DNA of 64,000 nucleotides, taken from assembly GCA_964611295.1 (NCBI GenBank), contig CAZSWV010000001.1, forward strand, positions 1 through 64,000, in the 5' to 3' direction. This DNA comes from B73-G16 sp964611295 (GTDB lineage Bacteria > Desulfobacterota > B13-G15). This document shows positions 25,600 to 32,382 of this stretch, one piece after another. The notes beneath the pieces were generated by a model. The model was not told where the DNA came from. It ran no database searches and was given only the letters and a program-made list of their open reading frames with translations. Made by a program: the position numbers and the translations under genes. How positions within the stretch are numbered: the stretch's first letter is position 1; the number at the start of each line of letters is the position of its first letter.

Positions 25600-25677
25600 T
25601 GGCGTCCCCAGGGGGATTTGAACCCCCGTCGCCGGCGTGAAAGGCCGGTATCCTGGGCCTGGCTAGACGATGGGGAC
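25600..25677 (-). tRNA. tRNA-Glu (anticodon UUC)
   Basis: Read on the minus strand, a full cloverleaf: acceptor GTCCCCA pairs with TGGGGAC, then discriminator G and an encoded CCA; anticodon arm CCGGC-CTTTCAC-GCCGG with TTC (genomic 25639-25641); T arm GGGGG-TTCAAAT-CCCCC. The D loop is two bases longer than in E. coli tRNA-Glu. 78 nt in all. Confidence 0.96.
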
Positions 25678-25692
25678 GCTACAGTGGAAAAT

Positions 25693-25721
25693 AGTTTAGG
25701 GTCTCTTTAGCCTTGAGTCAA
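25693..25721 (-). promoter_or_regulatory. Sigma70-type promoter of tRNA-Glu
   Basis: On the minus strand, TTGACT (25721-25716), a 17-nt spacer and TAAACT (25698-25693), 15 nt before the mature tRNA 5' end. The -35 box lies inside the first codons of the divergent uvrA gene. Confidence 0.65.
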
Positions 25722-28700
25722 GGGATAAAGGCGATAAAACTTTATGGTGTCAGGCAGAACAACCTCAAGGGATTCGACCTCGAGATCCCTTTATATGCCC
25801 TTACTGTAATTACTGGCGTTTCAGGAGCAGGTAAGTCCTCCCTTGCCTTTGGTACCCTTTATGCAGAAGGACAAAGGCGTTATGTGGAGACTTTTTCCCC
25901 CTATGCCAGGCAGTTCATGGAGAAGGTGGACAAACCCAACGTAGAGCGGATCGAGGGCATCCCGCCTGCGATAGCCATTGAGCAAGGTGACCCTGTCAAA
26001 AGCTCAAGGTCTACCGTGGGTACCATGACCGAGATCACGGATTATGTGAAGTTGCTCTTCCCGAGGATCGCTACCCTTTACTGTAAAAGTTGCGGCAGGC
26101 CGGTGAGACGTTACACACCTGAGGAGGCCTTTGAAGAACTTCGGCCCCTATTGAGGGGAGGAGAGGAAGTAGTGGTCACCTTTAAGTGGAAAAGGGGTAA
26201 AGGAGCCCTTTTGGCCCAAGGGTTTTACAGGGTATGGCAGAGGGGAGAGGTTGTCCCTTTGGAAAGGGCTGAGGAATCCCCCGTACTTGAGGTAATTGCT
26301 GACAGGCTGATTTACAAGGACGAGGAAAAGTCAAGGCTTATTGAGTCCTTTGAGATGGCCCAGAAATGGGGGGAAGGGAGGTACTCAGTACACCTCCCTG
26401 AAGGTAGTTTCCTTTTTTCTCAGGAGCTCGAGTGTCCTTATTGTGAGGTGACTTACAGGGATCCGGTGCCGAACCTCTTTAGTTTTAACTCTCCTATTGG
26501 GGCTTGTGAACGCTGTAAAGGCTTTGGGAGGATAATCGACATAGATTTGGACCTAGTCGTTCCAGATCCGAATAAGTCCATCCTCCAAGGGGCGATAAAG
26601 CCATGGACAGGGGTGGCTAGAGAGGAATTTGAAGACCTTCTTGAGTTCTGTAGGCGAAAGCGCATTCCAGTTAACGTACCCTGGAAGGACCTTTCAGACG
26701 AGCACAAGATGGCCATAATAGAAGGGGACGGGACCTTTTACGGTATAAAGGGCTTTTTCGAATGGCTCGAAACCAAAAAATACAAACTCCATGTGAGGGT
26801 CTTCCTTTCCCGTTACAGGGGTTATCTTCCCTGTCCGCAATGTGGTGGGACCCGGTTCAAAGCTGAAACCCTACTTTGGCGGATCAGGGGCAAGAACATC
26901 GCAGAGATCTATGCCATGAAGGTAGAGGAAGCCTATGAGTTTTTTGAAAACTTGGCCAGTATGGAACTGGATGAGGCTTCCAAGCTGTTAATAGAAGAGG
27001 TCAAGAGAAGGCTAAAGTACCTCCTGGAGGTGGGTCTCGGTTATCTCACCCTTGACCGACAATCTAGGACCCTGTCGGGTGGGGAGGTACAGAGGATAAG
27101 CCTCACCAAGGCCTTGGCCTCGTCGCTTGTTAACACCCTTTACGTATTGGATGAGCCTACCGTGGGACTTCATGCTTACGACAGTCGCAGGCTTTTGGGA
27201 CTTCTCAAGAAACTCAGGGATCAAGGAAATACGGTCGTGGTAGTGGAACATGACCCAGAGATCATCAGAGGGGCCGACTACGTAGTGGACCTGGGGCCTG
27301 GGGCAGGGGAAAAGGGAGGAGAGCTTATCTACAGTGGTCCCCCTTCGGGGCTTCTGAAGGAGGAGAGGTCCCTTACCGGAAAGTACCTTAGCGGCCAACT
27401 CAAGATCCCTTTGCCAGATAAAAGGCGTACCCCTTATGGTTGGCTCCTCGTTAAGAATGCAAGGGAACACAACCTCAAAGGTATCCATGTGAGGATCCCC
27501 TTGGGTGTAATGGTGGCTGTGACAGGAGTTTCGGGCTCGGGGAAATCCACCCTTGTTGTGGATGTACTCTATAGGGGCCTTAAGCGCATTAAGGGAGAAC
27601 CTGAGGAACGCCCAGGGGAGTTTGATGCCATTGAGGGGGAAAGCCTTTTGGAGGACGTGGTCCTTGTAGATCAGAGGCCTCCTGCGCGGACGCCTAGGGC
27701 CACGCCTGTTACTTACATCAAGGCATATGAGCCTATAAGGAAGGCCTTTGCTTCTTTGCCCTTGGCAAAGGAAAGGGGGTTTACCACCCAACACTTTTCC
27801 TTCAATTCCACGTTGGGACGTTGTCCAGAGTGTCTCGGGGCAGGTTTCCAAGAAGTAGAGATGCAGTTTTTGTCAAACGTCCTGTTACGCTGCCCCAGAT
27901 GTGGAGGGAAGCGTTTTAAACAAGAAGTCCTCGAAGTCACCTACAAAGGGAAAAACATAGCCGATGTGCTCGATATGACAGTGGATGAAGCCATGGGTTT
28001 CTTTGACGACCCCAAGGTGGCCTTGGCCTTAAGGCCCCTTGTCGAAGTAGGGCTTGGGTACCTCAAGCTCGGTCAACCTTTGAGCACCCTTTCAGGTGGG
28101 GAGGCCCAGAGGTTGAAATTGGCAAGGTTCATGAAAGAAGGGGTCAAGGGGAGGACACTTTTCATCTTCGATGAACCTACCATAGGGCTACACCCCTCTG
28201 ACATCTTAAAGCTCCTTGAAGCCTTCAACCGCCTCCTTCGTAAAGGGCATACGGTGCTTGTGGTTGAGCATAACCCTGAGGTCATAAAGGTAGCCGATTG
28301 GGTCATAGACTTAGGGCCTGAGGGAGGTGACAGGGGTGGTTGGGTGGTGGCAGAAGGTACACCCGAGGAAGTGGCTCGTAAGGATACCTATACGGGACAG
28401 GTGCTTAGGGAGTACTTGGAGGCGAGGGTATATACCTTTAAGGAAGAGAGGCCTAAGGAGAAGGGGGTGGTTGAGGACGTAATAAAGATCAGGGGAGCAA
28501 GGGAGCACAACCTCAAAGGGATAGACCTCGATATCCCTCGGGGGAAGATGATAGCCATCACAGGGGTTTCGGGTTCAGGGAAATCCACCCTTGCCTTTGA
28601 CATCCTCTTTTCAGAAGGGCAGAGGCGTTATCTGGAATGTCTACCCAATTACATAAGGCAATACCTCAAAATCATGGATAGGCCGGACGTGGACCTGGTT

Positions 28701-31208
28701 GAGGGAATACCGCCTACTGTGGCCATAGAGCAAAGGACGAGTCAGAGCAACAGGCGTTCGACGGTAGCGACCCTCACCGAGATTTACCATTACCTTAGGC
28801 TCCTTTGGAGCAAACTGGGGGTGCAGTATTGTCCAGGTTGTGGCTTCCCTATAGAAGGACATACTGAGGAAGGGGTGGTAGAAGAGGTCCTTAGGCGCTT
28901 TGAGGGAAGGGAGGTGACCCTCTTGGTGCCGGTTGTCCTACAAAGGAAAGGGTATCACAGGGAGCTGTTCGAAAGGCTCAAGAGGCTCGGCATAAGGGAA
29001 GTAGTGGTAGATGGCAAGGTTATGAGGCTTGAAGCCGTTCCAGAATTGGAGAGGTACAAAGAACACAGCGTCGAGGCTGTACTTGGCAAAGTCCTTATCA
29101 AGAGGGATACGGAAAGGCTTTTACGTTTTGGGCTTGAGTTGGGAAAAGGATGGCTTAAGGTGAAGGAGGCCACAGGAGAAGAGCACCTCTTCAGCACTAA
29201 ACTTTACTGTCACCGTTGCCATAGGGGATTTGAACCTCTTGACCCGAGGTTGTTTTCCTTCAATAGCCCAAAGGGTGCTTGCCCTGACTGTCATGGTTTA
29301 GGGGGGGTAGAGGACTTCCTCCTTGAGCTTTTGGTTCCAGATCCTTCAAGGCCCCTTTGTAAGGCCTTTGCGCCTTTCCAACATAAGGACCTGACACGGG
29401 AAGGATTAAGGGTTTTGCGGGAACTCGAAGCTAAATTAGGTATAGGGCCTGATGTGCCTTTTTCGAGTTTAACAGAAAAGTTAAAAAGGGAAGTCCTTTA
29501 CGGCGGTAGGGGATTCAAAGGGGTTATCCCTATACTTAGGGGGATCGAGGAGTACCTTAGCGATGAGGTAGGTGAGCTCCTTAAGGAATACAAGGGCTTC
29601 AAGGCCTGTAGCCGCTGTGGTGGTAAAAGGTTAAGGGAAGAGGCCCTTTGGGTAAAGCTTAAGGGATGGGGCATAGGCGATTTTGTGGCCTTAAGCGTAA
29701 GCGAGGCAAAAGGGGTAATGGAAGGATGGAAGTTTGAGCCGTGGGAATGGGAAGTGGCCGAAGGGGTAGTAAGGGAGGTCCTTTCGAGATTGGGATTTCT
29801 TGAAGAGGTGGGCCTTGGGTACATAAACCTTGACAGGAGTGGAGACACCCTTTCAGGCGGTGAGGCCCAAAGGGTGAGGCTTGCGGCCCAACTGGGGTCA
29901 AACCTTTGGGGGGTATGTTACGTGCTGGATGAACCGACCATAGGGCTTCATCCTCGTGATAACGCCCTTCTGCTTTCGGCCCTTGAAAAGCTCAAAGAGA
30001 AAGGGAATACGGTCATCGTGGTAGAGCACGACCCAGAGACCATTAAAAGAGCCGATCACATAATCGACCTCGGTCCAGGAGCAGGTCCAAAAGGAGGGGA
30101 AATAGTCGCCCAGGGAAGTCTAACTGAGGTCTTGAATTCTCCGCTTTCTATCACCGGCAAGTACCTACGGGAGGCAAAAAGGGAAATCACCTCGAGGTTG
30201 AGGAGCCCTGCGGGATGGGTTGAGGTGATTGGGGCAAAGAAGTTCAACCTCAAAGGGATCAACGTAAGGATTCCTTTGGGGACCTTTACTTGTGTGACTG
30301 GTGTTTCTGGTTCAGGTAAGTCCACCTTGGTAAGGGAAATACTCTACAAGGGTTTGAAGGGACTACTCCGAGGCGATGGGTTTGTGAAGGATGGTTTTGA
30401 GGAGATCAGGGGATGGGAACAATTAAAGAGGGTAGCGGAGGTAGACCACTCTCCTATAGGCAGGACACCGAGGTCCACGCCAGCTACCTATGTGGGGGTT
30501 TTTGACGAAATAAGGCGTCTTTTCAGCCAAGTGCCCGAATCGCGGCGCCGAGGCTGGACACCCGGGAGGTTCTCCTTTAACGTAAAAGGAGGACGTTGTG
30601 AGACCTGTGGGGGGCAGGGCAAGATAAAAGTTGAAATGGAATTTTTACCCGACGTCTATGTGCTTTGTGAGGAATGTCAGGGGCGCCGATATAACGAAGA
30701 GACCCTTTCGGTCTGCTACAAGGGCAAAAACATCTACGAGGTACTCCAGATGGACTTCGAAGAGGGACTTGGGTTTTTCTCCTCGGTGCCTAGCATAAGG
30801 AGGGTACTGGAACTTTTAGTGGACATAGGCCTTGGTTACCTCACCTTTGGTCAACCAAGCCCAGAGCTTTCCGGTGGCGAGGCCCAGAGGATAAAACTAG
30901 TAAAGGAACTCTCAAGCCCTTCACGCGGTACCCTTTATATATTGGATGAACCAACCACGGGCCTCCACATGGCCGATATTCAAAGGCTACTTGACATCTT
31001 CCACAGGTTAGTGGATAGAGGCGATACAGTCCTTGTCATAGAACACAACCTTGACGTCATAAAGGAAGCCGATTGGATCATAGACCTCGGTCCTGAAGGC
31101 GGTAAAGAAGGAGGATACCTCCTTTTCGAAGGTACCCCCCTTGAACTCCTGAATTGCCAGAGGTCTTATACCGCAGAGGCCCTTAGGCGTTATCTTCGAG
31201 GAGATTAG
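25713..31208 (+). CDS. uvrA: Tandemly duplicated excinuclease subunit UvrA
   Basis: 1831 residues, about twice the usual 940. UvrA recognises DNA lesions and loads UvrB in nucleotide excision repair. Two complete, diverged UvrA halves follow one another. Each has two ABC ATPase domains, giving four Walker A loops near residues 35, 605, 951 and 1530 (GVSGAGKSS, then GVSGSGKST three times). ABC signatures LSGGE and D-E-P-T Walker B regions follow each. Zinc C-x2-C pairs are in both halves (for example CPYC/CERC and CETC/CEEC). Each half has a QRRYVE- or QRRYLE-type segment followed by GIPPAIAIEQ or GIPPTVAIEQ. The TTG start at 25713 is the only start codon before the first conserved residues. 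Two-in-one UvrA proteins are known in chlamydiae and some deltaproteobacteria, so the length is real. One polypeptide may replace the UvrA dimer. Confidence 0.93.
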   Translation: MSQGIKAIKLYGVRQNNLKGFDLEIPLYALTVITGVSGAGKSSLAFGTLYAEGQRRYVETFSPYARQFMEKVDKPNVERIEGIPPAIAIEQGDPVKSSRSTVGTMTEITDYVKLLFPRIATLYCKSCGRPVRRYTPEEAFEELRPLLRGGEEVVVTFKWKRGKGALLAQGFYRVWQRGEVVPLERAEESPVLEVIADRLIYKDEEKSRLIESFEMAQKWGEGRYSVHLPEGSFLFSQELECPYCEVTYRDPVPNLFSFNSPIGACERCKGFGRIIDIDLDLVVPDPNKSILQGAIKPWTGVAREEFEDLLEFCRRKRIPVNVPWKDLSDEHKMAIIEGDGTFYGIKGFFEWLETKKYKLHVRVFLSRYRGYLPCPQCGGTRFKAETLLWRIRGKNIAEIYAMKVEEAYEFFENLASMELDEASKLLIEEVKRRLKYLLEVGLGYLTLDRQSRTLSGGEVQRISLTKALASSLVNTLYVLDEPTVGLHAYDSRRLLGLLKKLRDQGNTVVVVEHDPEIIRGADYVVDLGPGAGEKGGELIYSGPPSGLLKEERSLTGKYLSGQLKIPLPDKRRTPYGWLLVKNAREHNLKGIHVRIPLGVMVAVTGVSGSGKSTLVVDVLYRGLKRIKGEPEERPGEFDAIEGESLLEDVVLVDQRPPARTPRATPVTYIKAYEPIRKAFASLPLAKERGFTTQHFSFNSTLGRCPECLGAGFQEVEMQFLSNVLLRCPRCGGKRFKQEVLEVTYKGKNIADVLDMTVDEAMGFFDDPKVALALRPLVEVGLGYLKLGQPLSTLSGGEAQRLKLARFMKEGVKGRTLFIFDEPTIGLHPSDILKLLEAFNRLLRKGHTVLVVEHNPEVIKVADWVIDLGPEGGDRGGWVVAEGTPEEVARKDTYTGQVLREYLEARVYTFKEERPKEKGVVEDVIKIRGAREHNLKGIDLDIPRGKMIAITGVSGSGKSTLAFDILFSEGQRRYLECLPNYIRQYLKIMDRPDVDLVEGIPPTVAIEQRTSQSNRRSTVATLTEIYHYLRLLWSKLGVQYCPGCGFPIEGHTEEGVVEEVLRRFEGREVTLLVPVVLQRKGYHRELFERLKRLGIREVVVDGKVMRLEAVPELERYKEHSVEAVLGKVLIKRDTERLLRFGLELGKGWLKVKEATGEEHLFSTKLYCHRCHRGFEPLDPRLFSFNSPKGACPDCHGLGGVEDFLLELLVPDPSRPLCKAFAPFQHKDLTREGLRVLRELEAKLGIGPDVPFSSLTEKLKREVLYGGRGFKGVIPILRGIEEYLSDEVGELLKEYKGFKACSRCGGKRLREEALWVKLKGWGIGDFVALSVSEAKGVMEGWKFEPWEWEVAEGVVREVLSRLGFLEEVGLGYINLDRSGDTLSGGEAQRVRLAAQLGSNLWGVCYVLDEPTIGLHPRDNALLLSALEKLKEKGNTVIVVEHDPETIKRADHIIDLGPGAGPKGGEIVAQGSLTEVLNSPLSITGKYLREAKREITSRLRSPAGWVEVIGAKKFNLKGINVRIPLGTFTCVTGVSGSGKSTLVREILYKGLKGLLRGDGFVKDGFEEIRGWEQLKRVAEVDHSPIGRTPRSTPATYVGVFDEIRRLFSQVPESRRRGWTPGRFSFNVKGGRCETCGGQGKIKVEMEFLPDVYVLCEECQGRRYNEETLSVCYKGKNIYEVLQMDFEEGLGFFSSVPSIRRVLELLVDIGLGYLTFGQPSPELSGGEAQRIKLVKELSSPSRGTLYILDEPTTGLHMADIQRLLDIFHRLVDRGDTVLVIEHNLDVIKEADWIIDLGPEGGKEGGYLLFEGTPLELLNCQRSYTAEALRRYLRGD

Positions 31209-31635
31209 CCCCTATTTCGAGGAGCTGTACCTCAAAGATAAGATCCTCACCTGCTAAAGGATGGTTAGCATCAAGGGTCACCGTGTCATCGGAGAGGTCT
31301 ACTACCGTTACCCTGAAGGCCTGTCCTTGAGGATCCCTCAAGAGCAACTGCTGCCCTACTTCCAGGTGCATTTCCTGGGGAAGCCTCTCCCTTTCGATCA
31401 CAAGCACTAGCTCTTCCCTATAAGGTCCAAAGGCTTCTTCAGCCGGCACTTCGAAGGTTTTGGACTCACCAGGACTCATCCCGATTATCGCCTCTTCGAA
31501 GGCAGGTATCAACTGACCAAGCCCCAAGGTGAACTCCAAGGGCTCACCCCCTACAGACGTGTCAAACACCGTGCCATCACGTAACCTCCCCGTGTAATGG
31601 ACCTTCACCACATCACCTACTTTAGCCTTCACCAT
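31183..31635 (-). CDS. slyD: FKBP-type peptidyl-prolyl isomerase, SlyD-like
   Basis: 150 residues from the ATG at 31635, with AGGAG 8 nt upstream; a more distal start would lie in the promoter spacer. Catalyses prolyl cis-trans isomerisation and acts as a chaperone. VGDVVKVHYTGRLRDGTVFD and LGLGQLIPAFEEAIIGMSPG form the FKBP half, followed by the inserted flap domain (GPYREELVLVIERERLP). SlyD's metal-binding His-rich tail is absent. The 3' end overlaps the convergent uvrA end by 26 nt. Confidence 0.9.
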   Translation of the reverse strand: MVKAKVGDVVKVHYTGRLRDGTVFDTSVGGEPLEFTLGLGQLIPAFEEAIIGMSPGESKTFEVPAEEAFGPYREELVLVIERERLPQEMHLEVGQQLLLRDPQGQAFRVTVVDLSDDTVTLDANHPLAGEDLIFEVQLLEIGANLLEDNA

Positions 31636-31678
31636 CACCTTTGCTCCTTCCGCCTCAAGAGAGGCAAAAATTTTTATT

Positions 31679-31708
31679 AGTATATACCCCATACCACAAC
31701 GATGTCAA
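31679..31708 (-). promoter_or_regulatory. Sigma70-type promoter of slyD
   Basis: On the minus strand, TTGACA (31708-31703) followed 18 nt later by TATACT (31684-31679), or by TATATA with a 16-nt spacer. It gives a leader of about 35-40 nt before the ATG at 31635. Confidence 0.65.
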
Positions 31709-31740
31709 AAAAGAAAAAGACCTAAAACAAAGCCAAAAAC

Positions 31741-31770
31741 TTGACAACCAATGGGATATATTGGTAAAAA
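31741..31770 (+). promoter_or_regulatory. Probable promoter of the TetR-Hdr operon
   Basis: A perfect TTGACA (31741-31746) with a weak -10, TAAAAA, 18 nt later (31765-31770). It is the only -35-like element upstream of the 12-gene operon and is overlapped by an inverted repeat. Confidence 0.45.
31747..31765 (+). promoter_or_regulatory. Inverted repeat ACCAAT-N7-ATTGGT in the operon promoter
   Basis: Perfect 6-bp arms (31747-31752 and 31760-31765) with a 7-nt spacer lie between the -35 and -10 elements. A possible second operator half or binding site for another regulator. Confidence 0.4.
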
Positions 31771-31773
31771 ACC

Positions 31774-31787
31774 ACCGAGCGATCGGT
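31774..31787 (+). promoter_or_regulatory. TetR-type operator ACCGA-N4-TCGGT
   Basis: The 14-bp near-palindrome ACCGAGCGATCGGT lies just downstream of the -10 and 20 nt before the TetR gene. Its arms match the ACCGA/TCGGT half-sites of many TetR regulators of acyl-CoA and aromatic catabolism. Autorepression of the regulator and the downstream Hdr operon is the straightforward reading. Confidence 0.6.
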
Positions 31788-31806
31788 ATATAAGGGGGGT
31801 GAAGGG

Positions 31807-32382
31807 GTGTCGAAGAGGGAGAGGGTACTTGAGGTAGCTGTAAAGCTTTTTGCTGCGCGGGGTTTTGATGGGACTTCGGTGAGGAAGATAGCGGATGAAG
31901 CGGGGTTAAGTGTGGCGGGTATGTTTCACTATTTTCCTTCCAAAGAGGATATCCTTTTTGAGATCATGAGCAGTTTTTTAGACGAGGGGTTGAAGAGGCT
32001 TAAGGAGATCTGTTCGGGGACTAAGGGGACGGTGGAGAAGCTTGAGGAGGTGTGTAGGTTCTTCACCGAGTATTTTGCTGGGCACATGGATGAGTTGACC
32101 ATCCTTTCTTCTGAGGGCAAGAGCCTTTCCTTGGAGCACAGGGAAGTGTTCAAGCAGAAGCAAAGGGAGTACCTTGAGGCGATCAGAGGGCTTTTAGAGG
32201 AGTTGAAGGCACAGGGTATGTTGAAAGAGATGGACACCACTGTGCTTTCCTTTTTGTTTTTCGGCATGGCCCTGTGGACTTCTCGTTGGTATAACCCCAA
32301 GGGCAGGGTCAACCCTAAGGAGCTAGGCGATATCATGAGCGAGGTCTTCTTACGAGGGATCCTCAAGGAAGGGGGAAGATGA
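31807..32382 (+). CDS. TetR/AcrR family transcriptional regulator
   Basis: 191 residues, GTG start. The N-terminal helix-turn-helix reads RVLEVAVKLFAARGFDGTSV then IADEAGLSVAGMFHYFPSKE, the classic TetR DNA-binding domain. The helical C-terminal domain ends with FLFFGMALWTSRWYNPKGRV, as in FadR/AcrR-like regulators that bind acyl-CoA ligands. It heads the Hdr-Etf operon, overlaps the next gene by 4 nt, and has a 14-bp palindrome just upstream. Ligand unknown; an acyl-CoA is the best guess given the acyl-CoA dehydrogenase in the operon. Confidence 0.88.
   Translation: MSKRERVLEVAVKLFAARGFDGTSVRKIADEAGLSVAGMFHYFPSKEDILFEIMSSFLDEGLKRLKEICSGTKGTVEKLEEVCRFFTEYFAGHMDELTILSSEGKSLSLEHREVFKQKQREYLEAIRGLLEELKAQGMLKEMDTTVLSFLFFGMALWTSRWYNPKGRVNPKELGDIMSEVFLRGILKEGGR

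Noticed and set aside
27012..27851. Open frame of 279 codons antisense to uvrA.
   Set aside because: No ribosome site or recognisable protein. The sense frame is a strongly conserved UvrA, so this is a mirror effect of codon bias.
25713..31208. Assembly duplication of uvrA.
   Set aside because: The two halves differ at most positions in sequence and in loop lengths, so they are old paralogous halves in one frame.
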